From Diphasiastrum complanatum (Eukaryota > Streptophyta > Lycopodiopsida > Lycopodiales > Lycopodiaceae), in assembly GCA_029204225.1 (NCBI GenBank), contig CM055111.1:3101029-3165028 (forward strand): a stretch of 64,000 bases of DNA, in the 5' to 3' direction. Made by a program: the position numbers and the translations under genes. The notes beneath the pieces are model-generated. The model had not been told where the DNA came from. It searched no databases and was given only the letters and a program-made list of their open reading frames with translations. Position 1 is the stretch's first letter. Every line of letters starts with the position of its first letter. Positions 22,689 to 33,884 of this stretch are shown in pieces.

Positions 22689-23369
22689 TGTTAAAAATCA
22701 CAATTCTAGCTTGACTAGTTTTGGTCATATGACTTGTAAATAGTTAGATGGTCATGATGTGGCTTGTCACACGTGCCAAATATCATAGGATTACATTCAT
22801 AAGGATGTTCTCAAGTAGACCTAAGTGTTAGAACCTTTGGAATGAGTCCAAATTATGCTTAGATACAAGGGAGAAAAAATAGGAGCTATTTTTGGTAATT
22901 TTTGCAATGTTGAGGGATCTCCAAGATTCCAACCTTAACTTGGTAGGGATGAAAGATCCACCAAAATTAGCATTAGGGATAGGTTTAGGGCTACTCATAC
23001 CTACCCAAAACTGTGATGGATCATGTATATATAGGTGATGATATCTCACCAAAATAAATCAAGCAATTTCATGTTTTTTCTCTCATAATGGTGCAATTGC
23101 TCTCTATGTTCATAATTGTTTGAGTACTTGTGATTACTAATGATTATAGGATTGAATGTAGGTCTGGTGTACAGTATTCAAACTGTGGAAGGCCGTACTT
23201 TTACACGTGTGAAGCCTTCTTCAAGGATTTGGGCCATTTAGTGAGGTTCAAGCATAGATTTTTGATGGATTTTGATGGTTCAACTTGTGCTAATCTTATG
23301 AAATCATAATCTATTGTTTCCCTCATCATTTCAAGTGTTTTAGGATCCTTATTTGCTGTAATTTTTACA
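22689..23369 (+). repeat. 3' LTR of Copia D (681 bp)
   Basis: It is preceded by the PPT AGTGAGGAGGAG and followed by TSD TCGAA. It differs from the 5' LTR mainly by point changes and the extra ATGAAATC-type 8-base insertion near 23,300. Confidence 0.95.
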
Positions 23370-23374
23370 TCGAA

Positions 23375-24290
23375 GACATGTCCATTCATGACCAAGTACA
23401 TTCGAGACTATAATCAACAGAAGATCCGATAGGCCTCTAAACTGTTATTAAAGTTACATCCGACCAGCCCATCTGAGAGCTCCCATATTATATATCTGAC
23501 TCCTCAATCTCTCGTCACATCCGATTTTATGTCCAATGCTTGACTATTTCAAATTGACTAAAATACATCCGATGCTATGTATGATGGTTCGTATACTTCC
23601 AAAATCCACTGAATGTTAAAACCAAGGCTCTTTAGCCGAGGCTTCCATCCGAATGTTTTGAACCAACTCTCTTCCACCGAACTCTTCAACTGAATCTTCA
23701 CTAAGGAACTCAAACCGAGTCTCCTCGACCAAGGGGTTCAACCGAAGTTTTCCACCATAGGCACTATAGCATCCACTCTCTGATGCATGAATTTTTTGTT
23801 TGACAAGCACTCCGCATTTATCAACTCTCTGTAAATGGCAAGTCATACTTGTAGAATAGCTCAAGAATGAATTTTTTTATTTATCTATCCATCTTCAAAT
23901 CACCTTGTAGAGAGTTTAGGATATTGGTGCATATCCAAGTTTTTGAGAGATCCATGTCACTTCAAAGTTGCTTCTTGCATATAATTCAGATATTGGTCTT
24001 CGAGTCAACTACAGAAACATTGTGAAAATTTGGTCCAACGTGCTTCGACCAATTGTTCCAACCGAGGGCTCCACCAAATGTTCTACTTGAGTGCCACGAC
24101 CAAGTGCTCTTATAGAGCGCTCCAATCACCTCGGCTTCTGTCAAATCTCTTGATCGAACTTCAACAAAATTTTTCAACCAAGGTATTCTAGCCGAAGCAA
24201 TTATCTAAAGGCCCGACCGATGGCATCAACCGATAGATCAGTCAAATGAGTCCTTCATTCAATGAAAGTCTAGCTTGGATACTATTAAAG
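23375..24290. repeat. CATCCGA / CCGA-word repetitive stretch
   Basis: The first part (to about 23,600) carries CATCCGA words like those of repeat A, continuing the site broken by Copia D. From about 23,620 to 24,240, short words such as CCGAGGCTT, ACCGAA and CAACCGA recur irregularly. There is no coding similarity. Confidence 0.5.
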
Positions 24291-24299
24291 ATCCAGAGG

Positions 24300-25700
24300 T
24301 AGCATCTGCATGTACCTATATCACCAAATGTGCAGTAGTGAGACAATCTTCATGAAGAGAAATGCAGATTGTAGACTAGTTGAGCAGGACCAGACAAACA
24401 TCACCTGCCACTTCCTCACCACAGCTACAACTGATGGTACTCAGCAACCACAATCACCACAAGTGCAATCCCCTGCTGCTACAAGATCCAGGTCCCCATC
24501 ACCAACCAGGACATTCCAACTACTCACATGATCCCCTCGCATTCCAACAACCGCCATAGGCAACAGTTTCAGGGGAGGGAGAAAGGGAGTTACCTACACC
24601 CACAGAAGCAGAAGATAACTTGTAGTTGATCCCACTCAAGAAGACAAAGATTAAGTAGACAGATGGACAATCCAACGAGATTCAACTAGGAGAAGCACCA
24701 CAATCATAAACCTCAGGTTTCGAATACCAGAGAGATGAAGATCCTTAAGGAGGGGGAAGTACAAGAATTGGGAAATCAGTATTCTCTTTCAACCACTCCA
24801 ACATCCACATCATCCACATTTCGTCATCCAGTTCTCTTGCCACAACATATGTATCTACTTCTTCTATGTCTATTATATCATCCACACCATCTACACTGTA
24901 ACTTCCATCATCAGAGTACTACCACCATCACCACCTTACCTTACATTTTTTTGTTATTCCACCATCTCACCATTCATCACTTTCCAGACCCTGGTAGTCT
25001 TACCGAGGCAGCTAAAAGATCATTACAGTGTCTTGTGGAGACCAACTACCACCTACATTGGTTGGTCAGCTAGAAAGAATATTTAAGAAAGCAGGTGAAG
25101 CTGCAAAAAAAGATAATACAAAATAAATAAATAAAAATCAAAGAGCTGAGAAGGTCAATACAAAAGAAAAGATCGAGAAGCAGACAAAGATTTTGGCCGA
25201 GTCTCAACAAATAATGGATCAATGGAAAAGATGAAAACAATAGTGAACCTGTAGGACAAAGTGAGCTCCATACCAAGTAATTGGCAATCAAAGTTCAACA
25301 CTACAAAGATCTCAAGCTGCAACTATAATATTGTCATTTCCTTCACCTTCCACCAAACCCCTCATCACGTTTCCCTACCATCATCAACCCATTTGTCCAA
25401 TCTATTTCTACCACCAATCTCATAACCTCCTTGAAGACTGATAACCCAAGGTTTGTGCAACCTACCAATTGAAGGTTCTCCACTTCTTGTCAAAACAAGA
25501 GTGTCAATGAGGCCGGGACTTCGACTGGAAGGAAAACGGAGGAAACACCCAGAAGCATAAAGGACAATACAAAGAGTGCCAAGGCAATTGATGAATATTT
25601 GGCAAGATCTACAAGAAAATTGTCCGAGAAATCCAAGAAAAAAGATCCAAAGACAATTTTCATAGGACAATATATTCAGATGATCGAGAGCTGATATACA
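24300..25700 (+). pseudogene. Second copy of the Gy-internal segment (non-gag)
   Basis: Aligned by eye, this is the plus-strand counterpart of the minus-strand segment 30,690-31,750 inside Gy1. Shared words include GACAGATGG, GAAGATCCTT, GGCAGCTAAAAGATCATTA and GTCTTGTGGA. Its frames are broken, with a longest open piece at 24,735-25,073. Where Gy1 encodes a Lys/Glu-rich coiled coil, this copy has a similar but interrupted stretch (KNQRAEKVNTKEKIEKQTK). I cannot assign a protein family. No LTR or gag accompanies it, so it is an isolated fragment. Confidence 0.55.
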
Positions 25701-25989
25701 AACAAGCTTATACTCTGGAACCTATTCCGTTGGGCATTAATTCAGACTTTCATTTTTAGCCGCTCAAAGATAGCATAGAGTACACAACTTCAAAACGCAA
25801 CTTATTGTACTCATTTACTTCTATTTTGTTTTGAATCAATACTATTCTTTATTGCGTTCAATTTCGTCTCAGAATGTATGTGTTTCTATATTTCTTCCCG
25901 ACTAATTCACGAACAATTCACGACTAATTATTTGTCTGATAATTTTTTATGTTTAATTGTTTGACTACGTAATCACTATGGTACTGACG

Positions 25990-27045
25990 ATTTCAAAGTT
26001 TTTTTTTGAGTTCCTTAAAAAAAAATTGAGTTTTTTTGAATTTTTCGAGTTTATCCATTATTTTTCAAAAAAACTTGTGTCCAATGATTGCATCTGATGA
26101 ACTACACAAAAAGACTTTCTCTAACGATTGCATCCGATGATCTGCCAAAAAAACTCTCTTTGACGTTTGCATCCGACGAGTCTAATTTTTTTGAGTTTCT
26201 CAATTTTTAAATTTTTTGTGATTTTCGAATTTCTCGAGTTTCTAAACAGATTTTTTCCATCCGACGCTGCGTTGCTGCTGGTGGCCATCTTTTATGCTCC
26301 AAGAATTCGGACAGTGAATCTTCCAGTTCGTTCTGTTTTTTATTGTCTGATCCCTGTCTTGCCATGATTTTTTTCCAAACACGCATTCAATCGTGTCTCT
26401 GCGTTCCGATTTGCAGCAGAACACCACCGACAGATGTTCAAGACACACTGCTTCCAAACATTTCTTGAAACCACACACGTTCTCATTACACTCCATTTTT
26501 TGAAGGAGAACCGACGAGCTATTCTCTCTGGAGCCGACAAATGCATCCACCAGTGCATCCCAAAATTCCATCCGATAGAGCATTCTCATTTCAATTTGCA
26601 TCCGACACCCTTCATCTGCATTTGCATTCGTCGTCCTCATCTGCAGATTGCATCCGACGCCCATCTCCAATGTTTCTGACACCCATTTCCATTTGCATCT
26701 GCCACATTTGCATCCACTGTCCTGATCTTCAGATTGTATCTAATTTTCAAATTTTGGATTTTTCAGTCCCTTGTATTTTTTTTTTGCTTTTTAGATCCCT
26801 TGTAAATTTTTCATACTTTCAATTTTTCAATACTTGACTCTAATTTTTCAGAATTTTTTGAGTTTTTTAAGTTTTTTGGATTTTTTCGATATCAAAATAT
26901 TTTTGGAGTTTTTCAAGTTTTTTCGAGGTTTTTCCAGTGTTTTTTCAAAACCATACATTGTTCCATCCTCTGTAATTTTTCCATCCAATATATTTTTTCG
27001 ACCCAGTTTTTGCATCCGCCGTCTTCCCAGTTCCATCTAACGGAC
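25990..27045 (+). repeat. AT-rich dispersed repeat A2 (partial)
   Basis: It matches the 15,715-16,715 part of A1 and the corresponding part of A3, including GCATCCGATGATCTGCC and CAGAACACCACCGACAGATG. Both ends are cut relative to A1 and A3. It stops at about 27,045 within a GTTCCATC word, where an LTR-like sequence takes over. Confidence 0.75.
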
Positions 27046-27205
27046 TTCCTATATTTTCTCTCCAATGAGCGTTGAGTTTATTGACAAGTAGACATGTCTT
27101 AGGCCTATGTGAAATTTTGTGTAAGGAAGGTTCCAAATAGATTAAAAATCACTATTGTCTTTTATAGGGCAGGGTCCTGGTCGGCTCTATGGGCCGGCCC
27201 CCAAC
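27046..27205 (-). mobile_element. LTR start remnant with TATA box
   Basis: On the minus strand, CTTTGGAG is followed by TGTTGGGGGCCGGCCCATAG, which looks like a PPT and LTR start at 27,205. A CTATAAAAG element follows about 38 bases on (27,159-27,166). The rest is cut off by repeat A2. It could be the 3' LTR of Copia K, but it does not resemble the candidate K 5' LTR (34,778-35,822), so ownership is unclear. Confidence 0.45.
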
Positions 27206-27386
27206 ACTCCAAAGCCTTAATATGTATCATGCCTCGTCTTCATGCAAACGATGACCTCTTCGTGTGTGAGTAGTAGTAGTAGAAGAAAAAGATTGAAGAT
27301 GTTGCAGATTGCTCTTATCACTGCTCTTGTACTGCTATTCATCACCTCCATAGCTGGCTGGAGATTTATTCTCCACCTCTGTCTGT

Positions 27387-29199
27387 TCATATCTGTTTGA
27401 CTTTCTTTCTTGTCCACTTTTCAGCCCAATTCACATATTCAGTAAATTTCTCAAGAGCTTTTGATTTGTTGTGGATGAAGTAGACAACATCAAACTTACT
27501 GAAATCATCAATGAAGGTGATGTAGTATCGTGAGCCTCCTACAGAAACCACATCAAAGGGTCCGCAGATGTCCGAATGTATCAACTCCAAAAGTTCTATT
27601 GTTCTAAAGGAGTCCTTTGTAAAGGGTGTATGAGGCATCTTGCCTTTGTGGCACGCATCACAAGATTTTTCACTAGTTGCATCTTTGATGCAAACACCGG
27701 TGAATGCGTCGTGTTGGCTAGTTTTATACAAGGCTAATGTGTTCATATGACATGGTCTCCTATGACATAGAATGTCCATAGGCTCATGGATTTGATGAGC
27801 TTGCTCTGTAGGTAGGTGTACCTTCAGATGATACAGGTTGTCTTTCTGCTTGTCTTGCATGACGAGGGTACTGGTGTTGGCATCAACCACGTTGCATGCC
27901 TCATCTGTGAATGTCACATGCATGCCTACATCTGCTATCCTTGCAACATATAGTAGATCCTCTGTAATGTAGTCATGTACAAGACGTTGTCTATCCTTCT
28001 GTATCTGCCATTGGTGTTCAACCATAGCACTCCAATTCCGCTCACTTCGTGTCGCGATCCATCTCCCAGAATGATGTATCTGGAAGAGTCTGTTTGCCGA
28101 AAGTTAGCTACATGTGTCTTGTTGTCACAAAATGTGACTTAGCGCTTGAGTCAAATATGACATCTTGAATATCGGCTTGAGATGTAGCACAAAAATCTGT
28201 ACACAGGTAGGTAGATGGATTGCGATTGGCTCGTTCTTCACCCATATTGGAGAATTCTGGCTGCTCCACATGTATTGAGTTGTTGGAGCTCTCCTTTCTT
28301 CCTTCTGCCTTCTTGTTTCTTGGATTCTGATAACAATCCATGGCAGCATAACCCTTCTTGTGACAATGTACACACTCGATCTTCGGATTCAGCCAACATT
28401 TATCCACAATGTGGTCGTCACGTCTGCATCTGACGCAGGTTTTCTTCTCACTGCCTTGTTGTTTGTTCTTGATCCTACCTTTTGATCTTTCTTCTTGATC
28501 TCCATCTCTCTACTGGTTCTGATCTCCCCTTCGGGTTGACTCCCTCTTAGCCTGAGGCTTCTTTTTTGGCTAAACTCTATTGTTATAGAGAGCCTGATCA
28601 GATTCATTCTTGTTGTCATAGTGCTCTCGAGCCTCCACCTCTTCTTTGATGTCAATGATAGCCTTTTCTAAGGTCATGTCAGGATCTTTGTCCAGTAAGG
28701 TCCGGGTAGTGTAGAATGATCTTGGTAGTGAGCGTAGGAGGTACGTGAGCTTCTTTTCTTGTGAGACCGCATGTTCTATTCCAGCGTTGTGTAGAGATAG
28801 GAACAAGTTCTTCATCTTTCTGATGAAGCTAGTAAGATCTTTGCCATCCCATCTTAGATAGGTAAGCTGATCTTCTAGATGCATGATCTGATTGTGTGAC
28901 TTGGTCTGAAATCTTTTCATGAGTGCATCCCACATCTCTCTTGCGTTAGAGATAGTAGCAAGATCATGGGTGATGCTATCTTCGATGGAAGAAGATATGA
29001 TAGCTATAGCTTTTTCATTTCTTTCTTTCCACTCTCGAAGTCCTTAAAGGTCTGTGCTGGCAGGCATTTCCTTGGTGCCATCCACCAAGGGCCATAGAGC
29101 TTCTCCTCTCAAGATGAGGGAAGCCTTTGCTTTCCAGGCCAAGAAATTTGAACCGTCTACCTCTAGAATTGTCCACATCTTAGAATGGATGTTGTTGAT
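27387..29199 (-). pseudogene. Copia K gag to integrase, decayed
   Basis: Minus-strand order: Gag (INNIHSKMWTILEVDGSN at about 29,199-29,150, MKRFQTKSHNQIMHLEDQL, LRWDGKDLTSFIRKMKNLF), a zinc knuckle CVHCHKKGYAAMDC in which the His is now Tyr, and a damaged protease site (FDSSAKSHF, Gly lost). GAG_pre-integrase and the integrase zinc finger follow (CHRRPCHMN, CDACHKGKMPHT), then core words LIHSDICGPFDVV and FIDDFSKFDVVYF, ending at 27,387. RT and RNase H are missing. It belongs to the same family as Copia G. Its gag is split by Gy1: the missing first codons lie at 34,721-34,729. Confidence 0.9.
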
Positions 29200-30365
29200 T
29201 GTTGACAGATCCCCTGCTCCAGAGGACCTGTTGTTTACTTTTCTTCTTCTTGCTTATAGATCTATTTCTTGCTTGTTACCAGGCTCGTTTGGGCAATACT
29301 TGACTGTTTCTTATGTGTTACAATGCCCAGATAGGCAGAAATGGACTGAATAACTCTGTAGTATAGATTTTTTTATCCTGCCTGTTAGAGGACAACTCAG
29401 GGACGTCGCTCTTGAACGCACTTACATTCTACATGGATGCAAGCCAAGAACGCTCATTCACAGATCAACATGCAAACCAATGAACATTCTATAGATTCTA
29501 AAGCTACCTACACTTAAAACAGATTGAAATCAGAGCCTACACTACATTAACACTGAACTACCTTGCATAAATTGACAAAACAAGAAACAAGAAACTAATC
29601 TACAGCATGTTAGAAGTCCAAGAATCAAGAAACCAACCAGTCTATTGATTCTTGGACATCCCAAGAACATCAAGAACTGGATTGTACAGAGATATGCAAG
29701 AATCACACCACAGATCCAGCCTATTTAGTTTACTTGAATGCTGGCTCCTACATTAATCCACAAGAAAACAAGAAATCTAATCCACAACTAGGAAAGCAAG
29801 AAAACTAATCCACTCTAAATCCACAACCACACACAATATGAATGGAAGGACATGATCATAGGGGCATCACTCAAGAAAACCATCATGATCAAGGAGCTTA
29901 GTGTAGCATCAAACTCATGGGAAATCTTCTTATTAAGCATGGAGTAGATACAATGCAAAAAGCTCCTCTTCACAGAGAGGAAGTCTCTTAAATAAGCAAG
30001 AGAGCTCCTTAGGTGGCCTCCTAGTGGAATTTCCACATTTCACAAATTACAAGTGGAATATTGCTCTCCACTAGAGGTCACCATCAAAAGATGGCTCACT
30101 CTACTTTATTTAAGAGGGTTCTACTTGCATTTATTACATTTGCTTAGAAATACTAGTTCCTACATGGTCATTCTATCTTCCGAGATTCACCATGAGGCTT
30201 ACACAGTTCTTGCATGTCTTTCCTAGCTAGTATTTCTCGGCTCTCGTACTCGGCTCTCAGCCTTCATTAGTCTCGTCTTCTCAGAGACCTCCTCGGTCTA
30301 AGGTGAGAGGTGCTCTTGAGTTGCTCTGTCCGAGTATCTTGGGGATTCGTCAGAATCAGCCAACA
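29200..30365 (-). repeat. 3' LTR of Gy1 (about 1.17 kb)
   Basis: It starts TGTTGGCTGATTCTGACG at 30,365 and ends GATCTGTCAACA at 29,200 on the minus strand, next to the TSD. A TTATTTAAGAG element near 30,000 may act as TATA. Its first ~207 bases recur at 34,509-34,715, and most of it aligns with 732-1,640. Confidence 0.85.
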
Positions 30366-30379
30366 TTATCCCACCCCTA
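30366..30379 (-). other. PPT of Gy1
   Basis: The minus strand reads TAGGGGTGGGATAA immediately before the TGTTGG LTR start. This purine-rich tract would prime plus-strand synthesis. Confidence 0.7.
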
Positions 30380-30685
30380 ATGTGTTGCAGGACCCATTGC
30401 AACTCATATTGGACGATGTCGCTCCGCTTTGCATTGGCATCTTTGATCGTCACTTGGAAAAGCATAGATCCTAGTTCGCTTACATAAAACCAAGTGCTTA
30501 TTGTTGCCAGTCTTTATCACAAAAACTGTCTTTCACAAATTGCCACGATTGGATTAGAATGTCTTATTGCTATAGGTGGTTGACATTCTCAAAATCGGAG
30601 AGCTCCCAACAACTTCATAACTTTCATGCTCGAGTGCTTTCCTCATGTCTCTTTGTTTAGTCACTTGTATCTGCCATTGACGGTT

Positions 30686-31480
30686 TCATCTTTGGTTTCT
30701 TGGCAGATTCCACCTTTGGTTTCTTTTGGGAGGTCTATATCCTCCATTTGCCTCTGGGTGTTTCTGTGGTTCTTCTCTCAGTTGAAGTTCCAGTCTTGTC
30801 GATGCTCTTTTCTGATAGGTAGCACAAATCTTGGTTATCAGTCTCAAGGGGATGGATTCATCAAAAATTGGTGGTAGGAACAGTTTTGGATGGACGGTTT
30901 GGTAACGGTAAGGAAACATGATGAAGACTTGGTGGTAGGGTGAAGGAACTGATAGTTCTACGATTGCAATCTTGGACCCTTGCAATGTCGAGCTTCAACC
31001 ACCACTTGCTGGGTGAGGAGCTTGCTTTATTTGTAGGTTCACGGATGTCTTCATCTTTCATTTTCTGCAGCTCTTTCTTTTGATTCGTTACTTTTGGATC
31101 TCTTTTGGCTTCACTGAGAGGGGATTTACCTACCATTACTCCAGAGAGTTTCTTTTGATCAAGATCGATCTGACTCATCTGTTGTTTAAGTTTTGTCCTT
31201 TCCTCCTCAACTTTCTGGATCTTTCTTTTTATTTCTTCTAGCTGCTTTGCCTGCTTTTGTAGGTGTTTTTCGGCTGAACAACCAATATAGGTGGTAGTTG
31301 GCCTCCACAAGACACTTGCAATGATCTATCAGCTGCTTCGATAAGACTATCAAAAAGTGGAAATTTCTCAGAAGAACAGTAAACTAATGATAAACAAACA
31401 GATGGAAGGGAGAGTGGTGGTGACAATAGTAGATGGTGTGGACGATACACATGAGAATGGGCGCAGAAGTATGGCAAGAG
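30686..31480 (-). pseudogene. Gy1 non-gag ORF with coiled coil
   Basis: Two overlapping frames are open: 31,310-30,861 (149 codons) and 30,985-30,686. The first holds a heptad-like charged stretch (LEEIKRKIQKVEEERTKLK, then QQMSQIDLDQKKL) typical of a coiled coil. It is followed by Lys/Glu-rich sequence and a Pro/Ser/His segment (SSFTLPPSLHHVSLPLPN). A diverged copy at 24,300-25,700 shows this is a real component of the family. There is no enzyme motif. I do not recognise the protein; a structural or nucleic-acid-binding role is possible but unproven. Confidence 0.45.
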
Positions 31481-31703
31481 GTTGGTTGAAGAAGGAGACT
31501 AGTTTTCCAATGCTTATGTTTCTCTTTCTGAAGGATCTTCGTCATGACTGGGGTACTTCTTCTGATCGAGTCGCTTTGGATTGCCCATCTGTCTTCTTAG
31601 CCTTGTCATTGTCGACTTTGGGTTTGTGACCTTGGCTGCGAATCTTGCTGGTGTTGTTGCTAGCAACGTAACTGCTCCAATGGATCCAAGCAAATCCACT
31701 CTC

Positions 31704-31729
31704 CCCCCCCCCCAAAAAAAAAAAAAAAA
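31704..31729. repeat. Poly-C / poly-A junction
   Basis: A run of about ten C is followed directly by about sixteen A. This is simple sequence and likely variable in length. Confidence 0.8.
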
Positions 31730-32309
31730 TCTGTTGGTGGGGATGTTGTTGCTGGTGACTGTTCATGCTCAGGATTGGATCGGCGTGTGGAACACGTAGT
31801 TGAAACTCATTGAACATGTGACTGGACTAAAGATTGAACAAATTTTAACTAAATTTGTTTCAATTTTGCTGTAGTTGACTCAAAGAATAATATGGCAATG
31901 AGGTGTAGGAATCAACTCTAACTTGTCATGGATTTCTCATAGTTTTCAAAAATTTGAAACTGCTGTACATGGTAATCTGAAGATGGATAGATGAATGAAA
32001 ATGTGTTCTGGAGATACTCTACAGATGACTCTCGTGCAGTAGCTATTCCTCATGCAAAAATCAGTCACACAAAATAGGTGAAGAGAAACAAGGAAATAAA
32101 CAAACGTTACAGATAGTGAGAACTGTATAGCACTTGTTGAACAAAACTTGCATTCATCAACATTGATAATGTACCTTGATAGTTGCAATATTTCAGTTGT
32201 TTTGTAGAGTAATGTGACTTACTCTGACATGCCCTTGTGAAAACAAGACAGGTTGGTGACACTAAAATCTATCATCATGGATAATAGATGTTGTAAGATA
32301 TAGTGTGAG

Positions 32310-32710
32310 ATGCAGGTATGGGTGAGGTACTATGTCCTGAGGACCTCTTTGAACAAGAGATTCAAAACCGAGTCTTTATATGGATTTTCGAATCCTAGAT
32401 GTATTTGTATTGGCACATTGGAAATATTATTTGCATGTGGAAAGACAAATAGATTGGAGTTTGTAGAAAGGGAGAAAAATTGTCAATTCCCTGTGGAGGT
32501 TGCTCGTGGTTGGACATTGTAGCAAATGACGGAATATCGGTTTCACTTTCTTTTGACAAGGACTCATTTCATATTGTCTTTTTTCATTATGGAGCTGGTG
32601 TATTGGACGGTGATGTAGTAGAAGTTTACAAGAAACTTCTCGATTGGGCAGCAAATTTAACTGCTGGTTGCTATGGTGCTCATGTTGTTGTCATGAGAAT
32701 CCTATTGTGA
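32310..32710 (+). pseudogene. Possible captured host-gene fragment, antisense in Gy1
   Basis: Opposite to Gy1's coding direction, one plus frame reads like conserved protein: EVLCPEDLFEQEIQNRVFIW, then after stops SIPCGGCSWLDIVANDGISV, SFDKDSFHIVFFHYGAGVLD and KLLDWAANLTAGCYGAHVVV, up to the stop at about 32,708. The Gly/Asp-rich, low-charge pattern is unlike retroelement Gag or the neighbouring repeats. At least two stops interrupt it (near 32,397 and 32,450). I cannot name the family. It may be an exon-derived scrap picked up by Gy1; chance remains possible. Confidence 0.35.
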
Positions 32711-33850
32711 TTCATAACTGACATGACGGACAGGTAGGATCTTAGTTGGTTCTTTTGGACAGTCTTTGAAACTGTGTTTTGGGATACAATCGGGACACTC
32801 AGCATGGTACTGGGTCTTAACTGGACAATCAACCATGAAGTGGCCGGTTTCACCACAGATGTAACATTTGGTGTGCAGTGGCCCTTGTATAACGGCGTAG
32901 CCATCTTGTATGGCTAGTGGTTTTGGACTTGCTGGTGGATATTCATGATAAGGCAAGGCATTTCTAGATTGTGATGGGTGTTTTTCATATTGTTGAATTG
33001 TATGTGCTTGGATAGGTCGATATGAAGGACAAGCATCAACAGGATGCGTAGCCCAACAGTGTGGGCACCATATTGTTTTTCGTCTATAAGGTACCTATGC
33101 AGGGTTTGACTGACTAGGCATATTGCTTTGGATAGACTTGAGGGTAGTTTGAAACTCATTGGTGAGTTTCTCCATTTGAAGTTGGTGTTGCTTATTAAGC
33201 AATGTCAGTTGTGATTTCCAAAGCTGATCTTGGGTGTCGTCGATCGGCTTCGACTCATGGACAGGAGCACGTGGTGCTTGCCTTTCCCTAGATTCATCAA
33301 TATCTGATCCTTCGTCTTCTTCCTTGATGGCATTTGACATAGCTAACTTTAGGCTCGTATATTCATCATTGGATTTAAGCTCACGTCTAATCCATCTTGG
33401 AAGGCCGACTAAGAACCAGATGATGAGCATCTGTTCACAGTGCTGTTCTTGTACTTGACTTTTGAGATGTTTGAAATGCTCAATATAGTCTTGTACTCGT
33501 TCGTCTTTTGTCATTTTGATATTACTTAGCTTGACATAAGGGCTTTCTATCAAGCAAAATGGCTTGAAGCGTTTGATAAAGGCCTCCTTCAAGAGTGACC
33601 AGTCATGTTTATCTTCACGATCAAGGTTAAAAAAGCATTCTTGTGCTCGATCGATCATGGTCATCGAGAAGAGTTGAATCATGGCGTCGGGTGATGTGTC
33701 GCCATATACATCACATGCATTCTCAAAGATTTGCAAAAATCTTTGAGGGTCCGAACTACCGTCAAACTCTGGTAGATCCAGCTTGGGTGTACGTCTTGCA
33801 AGATGAGCTCTGTGGGTAGCAGGGACTCCATTAATGTTGGTTTTGGCCTG
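32702..33850 (-). pseudogene. gag: Gy1 Gag, one in-frame stop
   Basis: The minus frame runs from about 33,850 (NINGVPATHRAHLARRTPKL) to the stop at 32,702. The capsid-like retrotrans_gag domain includes DLPEFDGSSDPQRFLQIF, MTMIDRAQECFFNLDRED, FIKRFKPFCLIESP and LVGLPRWIRRELKS. A Gln-rich segment follows (NKQHQLQMEKLTNEFQTTL). A single TAG at 33,095-33,097 interrupts the frame. Beyond it lie three Cys/His clusters: CPHCWATHPVDAC, the canonical CYICGETGHFMVDC and CPDCIPKHSFKDC. Three knuckles in one Gag is unusual. No start codon is evident, and the frame is open upstream to the tandem repeat. Apart from the stop, it is the best-kept gag of this family here. Confidence 0.85.
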
Positions 33851-33884
33851 TAATCAGAGGTGTTAATCAAAAGTTATGGTCTGG

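Larger units (their letters stand above)
18037..23369 (+). mobile_element. Copia D, near-complete LTR retrotransposon
   Basis: A full-structure element of 5,333 bp. It has a 5' LTR (18,037-18,710), PBS, leader, gag, broken pol, PPT (AGTGAGGAGGAG just before 22,689) and a 3' LTR (22,689-23,369). The 5-base TSD TCGAA lies at 18,032-18,036 and 23,370-23,374. By eye the LTRs differ at roughly 18 substitutions plus an 8-base indel, so the insertion is fairly recent relative to its neighbours. Pol has a frameshift near 20,500 and a deletion at about 21,280. It sits in sequence rich in CATCCGA words, probably older A-type repeat DNA. Confidence 0.95.

Noticed and set aside
27046-27205. Firm assignment as Copia K 3' LTR
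   Set aside because: It has the right place and a PPT-like tract, but no sequence in common with the candidate K 5' LTR.
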